Below, piece after piece: positions 13,079-25,900 of a stretch of 64,000 bases of DNA. Source of the stretch: Ecdyonurus torrentis. Lineage: Eukaryota > Arthropoda > Insecta > Ephemeroptera > Heptageniidae. Location: the NCBI GenBank assembly GCA_949318235.1, contig OX439131.1:9940231-10004230 (forward strand), read 5' to 3'. The position numbers were made by a program, and so were the translations under genes. The notes below the pieces were generated by a model that saw only the letters and a program-made list of their open reading frames with translations, did no database searches and was not told the origin of the DNA. Each line of letters opens with the position of its first letter. Within the stretch, counting starts at the first letter, position 1.

Positions 13079-13763
13079 TAGTGTTGTAAAAAAGCAAAAG
13101 TGCGCTCGCGAACTTTTAAATATGCGTGCGCGCACTTTTAAAAATGCACTTTTATAAGTGCGCGAAAGTGCACTTTTAGCGCACTTTTAATATTTTGAAA
13201 ATTCGCGGTCTAAATCAGCCAATAGAGTAATTACAGATGTTAATTAAGTTAAAAGTAAGCTATTTTAACTTAATTTGTGTTATTTAACTCATTATTAGTT
13301 ATTTAATGACCCTCAAAGAAATTCTAAAATTATTTTACATTTTTTTTTATAAATAAAAATCTTGATTTTTTAAAAAATAATTTTGTACCCAATTGTCTTG
13401 AAATAAATTTTAAATATGTATTTAAACGTTCATTAATTACTACAACAGGCAATTTTAAGTCATAACTGGTTAAAATTTGATTTTTGCTCACTTTTACACT
13501 ATTTTCAAATTTTACCGCACTTTTAAAAGTGCGCGCACTTTTAAATGTGCGCGAAAGTGCGCTCTAAAACAAGGCATCTTCATACAGGCAAAACACAGAT
13601 GTTTGTTGCTTGGAGACGTAGTCATGGAGCTTGTTTATAGTCCATAAGAATACATGGAGTTAGACATGGTCATGTTAATTTTTTCGCTCGCGGAAGTGCC
13701 TGTATAAAGATGCCTTGTCTAAAAGTGCGCTTTTATAAGTGCAGTTTCGTTTTCACAACACTA
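13079..13763. mobile_element. Non-autonomous hAT-like element with 8-bp target duplication
   Basis: A perfect 8-bp direct repeat CGCGCCGC flanks the element (13071-13078 and 13764-13771). Terminal inverted repeats begin TAGTGTTGT at both ends. Subterminal regions are packed with AAAAGTGCGC / GCGCACTTTT units on both strands (13099-13197, 13508-13567, 13724-13740), as in hAT elements where such repeats bind transposase. The interior is AT-rich and has no transposase. It contains a second element at 13570-13717. Confidence 0.88.
13570..13717. mobile_element. 148-bp element nested inside the hAT-like element
   Basis: Imperfect terminal inverted repeats (CAAGGCATCTTCATACAGGC and GCCTGTATAAAGATGCCTTG) are flanked by a 7-bp direct repeat TCTAAAA (13563-13569, 13718-13724). 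The target was one of the subterminal GCGC(N)TAAAA-type units of the host element, so this insertion is younger. No coding capacity. The superfamily is not clear from the ends. Confidence 0.8.
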
Positions 13764-13952
13764 CGCGCCGCAGCCGCCGCCCGCCGCACGGAAATGCGCA
13801 TGCGTAAGCGTGATGTTGCCATGGCAATGGAGGGGAAAATTTTAAACAATTTTGGTGTCGGTGACATGAAATATTCATCAAAACTTTTTATTTTTCAAGT
13901 TATTCTCAATTAAGATTAATTCACTAGTGTAAAACTAAAATAAAATTTTATA

Positions 13953-16900
13953 ATGAGTTTCAGAAAGCAAAAAGGAGCTCCTGAGTAAGTATAATTATAC
14001 TGTAATTATTAAAAATTCAAAGAGCGCATATCCGCATATTATTCTGGATAAACTGGATTCGTATGTACAAACAAAAATATTAAAAATTCATTTTTTTTGT
14101 ATTTTAGTGGCAGAATGACAAAAGAGTTTTTATACAAAATATGTTGCTACATTGATGGAATGTACTCTGTTCCTCACTTAAATAACATTCTATATCTTCA
14201 TTACCAAGGTAATATCTAGTTTCAAAAAAGTCTATCATAGCATAATATATTATTATATTTCCCACATAATTTAGCTGACAAAATTTATTACTATTACAGG
14301 CATTGCAAAAATTGAAAATCTAGAAGAATACACAAGTTTAAAATGTCTTTATCTTCAAAATAATGTGATCAAGAAAATTGAAAATTTAGACAATTTGAAA
14401 AATTTAAGAATGCTATTTTTAAATGAAAACTGCATTGATAAAATTGAAAATTTAGATGGTCTTATCAATTTGGACAAGATTGATTTAAGTCACAATTTAA
14501 TTAAAGTTGCTGAAAACCTGAGTAAGTAAAAAAAAAATATATATATATAGTTGAAAGAAAATATTTTAACGATTTTTATTATAATATATAAAATAATTTT
14601 TATCAATTTTTGCATTCAAAACATGTCACACAGTTTTTCATAGATTTATAACGTTAACATTATAATGCTGTCATATAGGCGGTGTTACTAATTTGACTAC
14701 TGTGGACCTGAGCTACAACGAGCTGACGAGCGTGGCTGACGTGGCGCACCTCGCCGAGTGTCCCGCTCTCACGTTGATACGGCTATCACACAACAAACTC
14801 AATGACCCAGAGACCATTACTGTGAGTGCATGACACACCCGCGCAACCAATTTTGTTTATACTTGTATTTCATGATTTTTTACTTAATTAACTACAATGT
14901 GTGGTTATGCAGGTACTCTCCAAGTTGAAGAAATTACGAGTTCTATTTTTAGATGGAAACCCACTAATTGGACAAATAGCAAATTATCGGAAGAAGGTCA
15001 TCCTTAATTTTGTAAGTTATCGTTATCACACTTATCACAGTGTTAAGTTAAAATTGAATAGTTTTTTTTTTTTTATTATTATTACTTTTGTTATGTTTAT
15101 TTCAAAGCCTGAGTTGACCTACCTGGACCACAGACCAGTGAAAGAGCAAGAGCGCAACTTGGCGCAAGCATGGTAAACATATATTAATGATATATATAGC
15201 AAAAATAATAAATTATAATAATAAATGTCATTTTGGTTTTCAGGCATGTAGGAGGCTCGGATGCTGAGGATCTGCTAAAACTGGAGTGGAAAGCAAAATC
15301 CGACCAAGAATTCAAAGAGATGCATCTCAGTAAGTTACCCCTCGTAAAAATTGCAACTGTATATAATATATATATTTATAATTATATATACTATATACTC
15401 TATGGGGATAGCAAACATATTAAAATGAAATATATTACATAAACACAATATGTTATTAAACTTATAACTATTTAACGTGCCCATATTTATAAAAAACATT
15501 GGGTGTCTTTAAAAATAATAATAAATAGTACTGCCGCGGTATCGTAAATTTAACAAGCCACATACGCCGCGTTCTGTACGCCTGTTTCAAAAGTTTTCGT
15601 GTCCAGTCCATGGTACGTAGTTCAAAATTCTTCAATCATTATTTCTTTTATCCTCAGTTATATAAAACCTAAGGTTTGGGCTGTTTCCTTTAAAATGTCC
15701 CTGCACCCTGCATAATTAAATAAAATACAGGAAAAAAAACAAAAAACGATTGTTTGATAAAACGTCTTATTTAGTCTTAATCTTGAATTAGACTTTGTGC
15801 TATTTTTTAGCAAAAAAAAAAAAAAAAAAAAAAAGTTCGCAAATATGCATATATATAAATAAAATACATAATACATATATGAATCATGTTAGAAACAAAC
15901 GGCAAAACGCTCTCTGATATTGCGATATATTATAAAAACTACAAAATCTAAAATCTGTTAGAAGTTAGAACGCAAAAATATACTATATATGACATACATT
16001 GTATATGTCCATATGCAATGCATAATATATATAATATATTATAGTCATACTGTCAATTTATATTATTCTTCCAGAAATGTTTGAGCGTATGAAGATGCGG
16101 TACCCAGAGCTATACTCCGAAAATTCTGCAGCTGGAGATACCGACGAATTACAGCAGGACCCAATTACCTCCGTAAGTTTAACATAATAACTTATAAGTT
16201 ATAACTATATTTTAGGCAAATACTGGTTCAATGAGTTATGGTAGGGTGATATGTAAACGTAAACAATATATTATTATAATCTGAAATAAATTATATATTG
16301 TAATAATACCTCATTATATTTGTTTCGTATATAGAGGCCAATTTTTTTCTGAATATTTATTTGCAGTCTATATAAATATAAGATTTTAAAATATAATATG
16401 AAATAAATGTTATGTTTTTTTTCAAAGACAAATAAAATATGCACAGATAAAAAAAAAATCTCACATATAAATCCCACACATTTTTTTCCCCAGGGCACAT
16501 TGTTAACTGAAATTAAAATGCCATGGGATAAAACAAACTCAAAGCCTTCAGAAACACGAAAGCCGCTGATAGAGGAACTAACTGATGAGGTTATTGACGA
16601 TGGTTCCTGGCCATGTCTCAACAGACAAGATGATAGAACTATTTTTAGTCTCCAAGAAGTTGGTGAACTAATTCCCGAACTTGAAAAAGTTGATCTGGAG
16701 AGGTCCCCGTCGTATCATGGACTAGAAAATATAACTGCGATTGGTAGACAACTAACCATCCAAGAAATTGACGAGCGTGTTCCTCGGTTTGAGAGTGAGA
16801 AAGCTGAAGAAATCAAGTCCACTTCGCATCTCGGACAAGAAAATGAGGAGACGGATAGACAAACACCCAAAATCCAAGAAATTGTTCCCGAGTGCGAGAA

Positions 16901-16964
16901 TAAGAAAGTTTGCGAGGAGCTGCGCTTTTCTCTAGACCAGAGAATGGAACACGTGAAGAATTGA
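13953..16964 (+). CDS. Dnaaf1: Dynein axonemal assembly factor 1 (leucine-rich repeat protein, LRRC50/DNAAF1 family)
   Basis: Nine coding exons: 13953-13984, 14108-14208, 14300-14521, 14679-14821, 14913-15011, 15108-15172, 15244-15329, 16075-16172, 16494-16964 (TGA). All junctions are GT-AG; about 438 aa. The N-terminal MTKEFLYKICCYIDG...LYLHYQG matches the family's opening motif. About six SDS22-like repeats follow (KCLYLQNNVIKKIENLDNL, RMLFLNENCIDKIENLDGL, then diverged units), then the LRR cap NYRKKVILNFPELTYLDHRP. The C-terminal third is acidic and low in structure, with two to three imperfect repeats around LxIQEI...VPxxExxK. Family role: cytoplasmic assembly of ciliary/flagellar dynein arms, here likely sperm flagella or sensory cilia. 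A shifted frame beyond the stop suggests the C-terminus may be cut by 1 bp (see findings). Confidence 0.93.
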
Positions 16965-17091
16965 GAGAAGTTGCAAAACCACAAGACAGTGACGACGACG
17001 ATGAAACTAATGTCTTAATATTTTAATTGTGAAAGATTTTTGGATTGTTATTCCAGTAAAATTAATTTAAATGTGCTTTTTTAAGCGTAGC

Positions 17092-17097
17092 AATAAA
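17092..17097 (+). terminator. Candidate Dnaaf1 poly(A) signal
   Basis: AATAAA 128 nt after the Dnaaf1 stop; a second AATAAA lies at 17231-17236. Both precede the Elp1 start, which is on the same strand. Confidence 0.55.
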
Positions 17098-17459
17098 ATT
17101 TAAGATGCACATATTGGAATGTTCTGTTGAAACATTGTTCTTAATTTAGGTTTTTGGATTATAGTTTTTATATGTATTAATTTTGTCATCCTAAAATGAT
17201 GCTGTTTATAAGTTTTATGCCATAAAAAGCAATAAAAAATATTTAATGTGCCATCTTTTTTTCCTTATAGTTTTTTTATTCTCTGAAACGAAATATATGC
17301 ATCAAATATGTGCATCGCATGCTGATATTGCTGATGCAGTAATTAATTGATATAGGTACTTTTATTTATTTACTATTATTTATTTATTTTTTTGCATTTT
17401 TGTTAAATGTGTGAATATGTGTTAAATATATATAATAAAAAAAATTACGTGCCACAAAT

Positions 17460-17656
17460 ATTTATTGCACCGCGATTGACGCGCGGAGTATGACGACGAG
17501 ACGAGCGAGATAAGTTTGAAACTTTTTATAATTGCCGCGCTTTTATAACAGCTCAAATTCATTTTTCATTTGTTTTGCGTCAGCTGCCAAAAAATAAAAA
17601 CAAAGTGCACATGTGAAATAATATAACTTATTTCTCTTTGTATTCTAATATAAATC
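17460..17656 (+). promoter_or_regulatory. Elp1 promoter / 5' UTR region
   Basis: A short GC-richer patch (ccgcgattgacgcgcggagt and gacgacgagacgagcgagat) stands out in AT-rich DNA directly before the Elp1 ATG. The whole Dnaaf1-Elp1 gap is 692 bp, so the promoter must be compact. No TATA motif is evident at a clear distance. Confidence 0.45.
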
Positions 17657-19895
17657 ATGAAGAACCTAATATTACAGCGATTATTAGCATGTGAAGTATT
17701 AGAGCTTCACCAAGCAGAGTGGTTTTGTGTAAATCCCAGCTCGAGCCACAGAATTGTCTTCTTTTATAAGCAAGGATGCGTCTACAAACTTTGCGTCAAA
17801 AGCAGCAAGGTATTTAAGTACCCTTCTTCACTTTTAAATTCACGAAAATTTACAGTTTCCACTTTTCAATTAATTTAAGAGTATGCGTAGCATATATACA
17901 TGCATAGATTATGCATATATGTATGTATGTAGTTGGACCTGGGAGCAGACGAAAGTGGTTTGCTGCCGGCTTTTTCCCCTCATACATAATAATTTTCATA
18001 TTCAAGCATCAATAATAAATTAAATTGTTGTTTATTATTTCAATTTTCCCAGATTTTAGCGCAGTACTGCCTTGCAGAAATTTACCCGACAACGGTGCCT
18101 AACATCGTTGGACTTACTTATAACTCCATCACTGGCAATGTTTACATGGTGTTTGCAAATGGTGACATTGTCATGATAGAGAATGAGAAGGTGAGAGTAT
18201 TACGTGAGTGCATTTCCTAACTACATAGCATGACACAAGCTTTACATTTGTACACAGTTTGACTTTGTGGGTGATGTACCGAGTGGCTTACTTGCCATGG
18301 AGTGGAGTCCAGATGAGGAATTGGTGGTGCTCGTCTCTGGAGATAACAAGGCCATCATCATGACCTCCACCTTTGATCTCATCGTAGAGGTTGATATCCA
18401 TCAAGAGGGCTTTGGCGAGAGTACGTACCAAACCAAGTAAAAATTGCGCGTAGAGTGTACCAAGTAAATTGTATTTTACAGAACAGTTTGTGACTGTGGG
18501 GTGGGGCAAAAAGGAGACACAGTTCCATGGTTCAGAGGGTAAGGTTGCTGCCAGAGCACCAACACAGCTGCAACCTACACCAGCCTTTGAATGTGATGAC
18601 AAGCAACCCAGGGTGAGGTGGCGAGGTGATGGAACCCTCTTTGCCATCTCCACTATTGAACCAAACTCGGGTAAGAATTTTACAACTTCATTAAGAAAAA
18701 GAAGCTATTTTTAACAATATTTTATTCAGTTTGGCTCAATTAGTTAACATTTCTTTCCCTCAAATCAAATGTAACAATATAATATGTGTTTTACATGTAC
18801 CTGCTAAACTAATGTTTGTGCTTAACAGGGGCACGTCAGATCCGTGTATTCAGTCGGGAGGGCTCGTTGCAAAGCACGAGTGAGGTGGTGCCTGGCCTGG
18901 AGTATGCGCTGGACTGGAAGCCCTCAGGTAGTGTCATTGCCTCCACTCAGCGCCTGCCAAACAAACACATTATTGTCTTGTTTGAGAAAAATGGTCTGCG
19001 ACATGGAGAAATTACATTACCCTTTACACCAAATGAAGTAACTGTAAGTATTAGTAATATACTGTACTGTAACCTATACAGTAAATCAAAACAGAAAAAT
19101 TTATATCCAAAGTTGTAGCACAATAGTTACTTTATGCCTAGAAAGTCTCTGCTTAGTAGCTTAAATTCATATACAATCATCCATTATTTGTAGTAGGTCA
19201 TTGAAAACATTGAGTGTAATTTTTGTAGGTGAGAGAGCTGCGCTGGAATTGTGACTCCTCAGTGCTGGCAGTTTGGAGTGAGGGTCTAGAAGGCTCTGAC
19301 CTTTGCACTCTACAGCTTTGGGCATCCACAAACTACCACTGGCACCTCAAGCAAGAAATAAACTTCCCCCCTGACAGAAAATTGAGGGCATTCCACTGGG
19401 ACAAAGACCGAGCTCTCAGGTAATAACAGAGTTTACATCAAACTGAAAGAGTACAATGTGAATGTTTCATGTATGATTTCAGTCTGCATGTACTACAAGA
19501 AGGGGGCAAGTACTTTGAGTATAGTTGGACTTGGGGAGTGAGCCATAGTGCTGGCGTGACTGAAGATGATGTTGCTAGTGTTGCTGTCATAGATGGACGT
19601 AAGTTTGAATGAATATTGCATTATGTGCAATGTGCAATGTATGACAATTGTATGTCTTTATTAGGTCGAGTAAAGATTAGCAATTTCCGCGAGGCTGTCA
19701 TCCCACCGCCAATGTGTGCTTTTTCTCTAGAACTTTCTGCTACAGCTACTAACATCGTGTTTGCATCACATTGTGATCTCTCCTCAACCAACGATGTGTG
19801 TGTTGTGCTCAATAACAACAGTCTTGCCTTCTTCTCTCAAACTGTGGGTAAGCTTGCTTATTTAGACTAACCATAACATTTATAAAAAAACAATA

Positions 19896-19940
<45 letters not shown>

Positions 19941-22900
19941 AATGAATGAATGAAGGAATGAAAGTTTAAACAATAAATTAAAGATTTTTGTTTTACCTTA
20001 TTGTTATTACTGTATTGTATTATTTATCACCCATATATCACTGTATCTAAACTTGTTTCACCATATATATGTCTAAGAAAAATACCATTTACCTTACTTT
20101 AAATTATTATTTCAGAGTAATCATTAGATACTATAAAACAACAATTTACTAAAATCAACTTACTTTAAAAAATATATATAATGGACGATTATTTCATTCA
20201 ATGTGATTTTTTTTCTTTTCCTCATTATTGCTCAAAGTTGCAGCACAGTACTCTACATTAGTTTTATGATACTGTAATGTTTTCACAGAGGGTGATGCAG
20301 TGGAGGGATTTGGTGTAAGCGTGGCCAAGGATGGCGTAGGTTTCTTCTCAAAAGGTCTACAGTTATGTTTCTCCCGTGTGTGTCCTCTGCAGTGGAGTGA
20401 TGAGGTGGAGCGACTATGCTACCACTCGGCGCCTCTTGCACTACACCACTGGCTCTGGCTAAGACCTGATTTACTGCTTTGTGTAGCGCCAGCAATCTGC
20501 TGCTCAAGTCTGCTTCTCGTCATTGAGATATTGAATGATGTGGCCCTCATCAGGTAATATGCTCCACAATAGATTATAGCAATACTGCCGGTATTTAAAA
20601 TTTGTATTACCTTCATTATTTAAGGGAAAAAAACATCGTGGTTAGGATCAATAATAATAAAGATAAGGATAGAATTACCAACAAGGGCTTTACGACAGTA
20701 GAAGTTCTATGGAGAGATCGAAGTCTTTAGTGGCACAGTTTTTTGTTATAAAAAGGTTCATTTCATAACTGAGAGCTTTCGTCATTAAATTAATGATATT
20801 ATCAAGTAAATGGCTTCATGCAAGATCAGGAAAAAAAAAATTCTACTTGCAAATTTTTCTTTTCTTTGAGATACCGTACTTCTAATAATTTCCTTGTAAT
20901 CACAGTACAGTTTTACAAAAAGATGAATTTTATGTATCAGGCAAGGGAGTCCAGTTGATGAGCCAGTGCTGGGACTGGCAACATTGCCTGGAGAACAAGA
21001 TGTTGTCGTTTTCACGGAAAAGACGTTCCTACGATGGCTAGACCCTCTGCATGATGGATCACTTGTGCCACTTCAAACATCCAGGGCATCCTATGATCAG
21101 GTGCCTGCCCGCTGCCAGCAGGTACATAGTGTGGTTGTAATTTTAAATATAAAAAAGTGATGCTATTAAAATTGCTGTTAAAAATGGCTTTAAATCAGTC
21201 AAGCAATCTTCATACATCATGATTTATCCACACTTTGTTTTGTAGAAAACAAATTGTAGAAAAGTAATTTAAAGTGAAAAACTTGAAAAACTTCAATGAA
21301 CAAAAGTGGGTTTTAATATGCAGTTCTACTCTTCCACAATACTTTATAGTTATATGTAAAAAAAATAATAATAATAAAAAAAAAGTATGAAACTTATTTA
21401 AAATTTAAAGACTTTGCCATTGCTTAGTTTCCCCTTGATGTTGATTTCTTCTCCATCTCATTGCAGTACTCGGTGTGTGGTGTGGAGGGCGAGCCTGTTG
21501 TGATTGGGCTAACATCAATGGGACACCTCTATGTAGACAATGCAGTCACTCTCAAGAACTGTTCCTCCTTTTTTGTGCATTCTGAGTTTCTGCTGCTTAC
21601 AACATTTCAGCACCAACTTTTGAGTATTCCCAGGACCTCACAGGCATTAGGTAAGTATTTCTATATTTATTTATTCTTAAATATAATTGTTCATACTTAT
21701 CCTAATTGTAGAGTTGCTAAAGTCGCGGGGTCAACTCTCAGATGGCACAGAGCGCCAAATTGAGCGGGGAGCTCGTCTGGTAGTTGCCGTACCTCTTCAC
21801 ACCCGAGTCGTGCTGCAGATGCCAAGAGGCAACTTGGAGGCCATCCAGCCTCGAGCTCTGGCACTTCATATTGTGCAGAGACTACTAGACCAGTAAGTGC
21901 TCCTTATCAATATGCTCCTTATTGATGACTTAAATAAACCCTGTCTTGATGTTAAAATACAGAAAGAGATATGCAGAAGCCTTTGACCTCATGAGACGAC
22001 AAAGAATCAACCTCAATGTATTCTATGATCATAACCCAAGAGCATTCCTGGATAATATAAGGGAGTTTGTGAATCAAGTAAAAAATCCTACTTGGCTGTG
22101 TCTTTTCATCACTGACTTAATGTGAGTATTATAGTGTCTATTGTAACACAGTTTCACTGATTTTTATTGTACTGCAAATATTACAATAAATGTTATGCTG
22201 TTGTGATGCAGGGAGGCTGATGTGACACAGAGTATGTATGCAGGACACTACCCTGGCCATGTATCATGCAGCCCTGAGGCTGGTGCATCTAAGTTGAACC
22301 TTGTCTGTGCTAGGATGAGACGGGTAACTAATTCTACAGATGTCTCTTGCATTGCTTGATTGGACTGGTGATTGCTATATGTGACTGGTGTGTATTTGCA
22401 GGCACTACTAGATGCAGACAGGGAGAAGTTGCTGCTGCCTGTGATTACTACATACATCAAGCAGACAACACCAGACATTGGCGCTGCTTTGCAGTGTATT
22501 AGGAATATCAGAAGTAAGTACATAGTGCTTATTATATTTGGTGTTCTCTTATTGTATAATTGCAAATTTGTGGGATTCAGTGTTGGAGCAGGATGGAAAG
22601 AAACTAGCAGTGTCGAGTGATGAGGCTCTCAACTATCTCTTCTACATTGTTGATGTGTATGAGTTGTTTGACGTCGCACTAGGCTTGTATGACTTTGACC
22701 TTGTCATGATGGTTGCTGCTAAATCACAGAAAGTAAGTACATTAGTGTAACAAGTTTACTGTAGTACCTCAGCAAAATAAACCTAAGCAAATTTGCTCAA
22801 AAAGAAAGTGTTAGCCATTACTAATAATATTAATAATTTGATTAGGACCCTAAGGAGTATTTGCCATTCCTGAATGAGCTACGTAAGCTTGAGGAAAACT

Positions 22901-25900
22901 ACCGCAAGTTCACAATTGACAAACACTTAAAGAAGTACGAGTCTGCATTGAGGCACCTTAGTTTGTGTGATAACCAGCATTTAGAAGAGTGCATGACTTT
23001 CATTCAGACTCACAAACTGTATGCAGCGGCACTCAAAATATTGACTGATTCACACATTCTGTACCAGGTGAGACAGGCTCGGACTGGCCATAAGAGCAAG
23101 TCCGCAATTGCGGACGTGCCCCCCCCCCCCCTGTTTGGAGGCACCTAAGGCCCAAAAAGGGGCGTAACTAGGGTGTTACGCTCCATTTGTGGCCCCTAAA
23201 GAGGGTGTTACACCCCTTTTGCGGACGAGGCCCCTTGATTGCCAGTCCGACCCTGAGGTGAGAGGTGAGACACCCTTACTTGAACAACAAATATAATATT
23301 TACCTTATTTTTAATATATCTGATGTTTTTAATTTTATTAACTAATTACCAGATTCAAAGAAAGAAAATGTAATAAATAGCAAATTTAATTTACAATGAA
23401 TATGAATATTGAGCCATGTTGTCCTCAACACTGATGTTTGTTTTGCTGTCAGCGCGTCTGCAAGAGCTATGGTGAAACATTGCTTACTGGAGGGAAATAT
23501 GAGGAGGCTGGAATCATGTTTTGCAGAAGCCATGCATACACTCAGGCAGTAGAGGCATTTAAGCGAGGTGGCGCTTGGAGAAAGCTACTTGGTGTTGTCC
23601 CAAAACTGCAGCTTAGGTAATAAAAAGTCATTTCATCCTAGAGATAATATTCACTCACACGTGAGCTCATTTTAGTGATGACGAGCTGACTGCGCTCTAC
23701 AAGGATGTGGCACATAGCTTGCGTGAGCAGCGCCGCTACCTTGATTCTGCTGCGGTATTTGGCGAGTATTTACATGACTCAGAAGAACGTGTTGTATCTC
23801 TTTGTATGGCTCGTGCATGGGATGATGCACTTAGGGTCGCCACCTCACACAAATTAAATGCTCTTGTTGGTAAGTAGATTCAGGCTTTTTCTCAGTTAAT
23901 TAAATTACTGGTTTCTGATTTTAATCTTCTTTGGTAATTATTATTATTAAAATTCTTCAGAGAGAACAATAAGACCTGGGATTGTTGAACACCACGAGTA
24001 TGTGCGTATGCAGCTAGTGACGTGGCAAGAACAGCTAATTCAGTACACGGCACGTCTCGCGCTTGTAAGACAAAAGAAAGCAACTAGGCTCGAGCAGGAA
24101 GGAGGTACAGTACATTATAATAAACATATTTTATTTATTTATTTCTAAGTACTGTAGTAGGGTTTAATTTAACTTTTCAGGCACTTGCTGCTGTTCCATT
24201 TCATCATATTTAAAATGCACATGTTGAGGTTCTCAGATTCCTCTCCGTATCTTTATATTTGATATTTTGTGAACATATTTTGATTGTCTCACTTGATGTT
24301 TACAGATGAAGTGGTACCTGACGTAGATTGTGATATGTTCTCTGACACAAGCAGCATTATGGGCTCCACCAAGTCTCGTAGCAGTGGGACCTCTTCAAGG
24401 GGATCTGGGTAAGCCATCAGAAGTGAATCTTACAATTTCCATATCTTTGATTATAAATACTGTATAGCAAATAAAAGATTGAATGTTTCTGATATTATGG
24501 TACATAGAGTACTTACGAAGTACTGCAATAAAATGTTTTAGGCAGCTACATACAATGTAACTAATTTATAAGTATTTCACTTGTTTAATAAATGTCCTAA
24601 ACTCAGCAATATTTTCTTATTATATACAGTATTCAAAACTTTTTGCCCTGGCATTTTTTTTTTCTTTTTAAATAAATGGCCATGCAAATAAAATAATTTT
24701 GATGTACTGTATATTACATGACAATAAAATCATTCAAAATTCAATTGGAAAAAACTTAGAAAAGTAATAATTTATTCCATAAGGTTACTGTACTTAAAAC
24801 CATTGTACACTCCTCCTGAATAAATCTGACCGCAGCATTCATGTCTCCAAATGTTAAATATATGGGGAAACTTTAAAGCAACTGGTCAGATTTATTCGGG
24901 AGGAACGTAGTTACAACTTGTTATTGTTATCCAGTTAGTGTGGATAAGTCAATAGTTCTTTGTGTTATGTTGCAGGAAAACCTACAAGTCAAGTAAGAAC
25001 AAGAGGAAGCATGAGCGCAAATTGTTAAGTCTGAAAGAAGGCAGTGCATATGAGGACCTTGCCCTGGTGAGAGCTCTGCATGAGATGTACACGAGAGCAT
25101 ACCAGCTGAGAGGTATGTTGTTCTCTACAGAGCTAGTGATGTGAAGTCCAATGTATCCAGTCATGTATTGTTGTCAAATAAATATTAGGAAAAAATTGTC
25201 GGTGCGATAGTTGATAATTAAATGATTTGATAGAAACACATAGATAGATTAGGAAAAATTGGGAATGGGAGATAGTATCAGCTTACATTTATAGGGACGC
25301 GAGGTAGACAAAATATTCTAACCCAGGCCGAAAAGAGATATGTTAAGGAAAATAAACCATCGCGGTTAGGGAGAGGTGAAAAGGCCGTGAAGTAGGCCGT
25401 GAAAAGGCTGAAAAGAAATATATAAGCGTATGTAAGTGGCTCATATTGCTCTGTAGAAAGCGAGCTTCATTAATAAAGGGAATTTTGGCTTGCATATTGG
25501 TTTAAACAGCATGAGCATTGTGCATAGCATCATTTTCAGCACCTCATCTGTAGCCATGGCCAGCTGTTTCATCCTGCTGTCAAATGTAGTATGATAAAGC
25601 TTATTGTTGCAGCTAACCCTGGTAAATTTTTTAGAATACATTCTCTCTGAAATTAGTAATCAAAGAAAAGGATAGGAGAAACCAACAAGCGCCTTACCAC
25701 GATGAGGTCCGTAACTTGGTGAAAATCGTGATGGCACAGCTTACACAAATATTTACAAGTTAACTAAGACATTTCGAGGGCAACAGCCCTGGTCTTCAGT
25801 TGCTGACGAGAACTGTTGCCCTTGAAACGTCTTAGTTAACTTGTAAATATTTGTGTAACCTGTGCCATCAAGATTTTCACGAAGCTACGGACCTCATCGT

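Larger units (their letters stand above)
12936..13952. promoter_or_regulatory. Head-to-head promoter region of Clp1 and Dnaaf1, interrupted by a transposon
   Basis: The two start codons face away from each other 1017 bp apart. Removing the 685-bp element at 13079-13763 and one copy of its 8-bp target duplication leaves about 325 bp. That remainder holds the GC-richer sequence (cggcgtgaacagctgacg; gccgcagccgccgcccgccg) expected of a compact bidirectional promoter. No TATA box is obvious. Confidence 0.6.
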
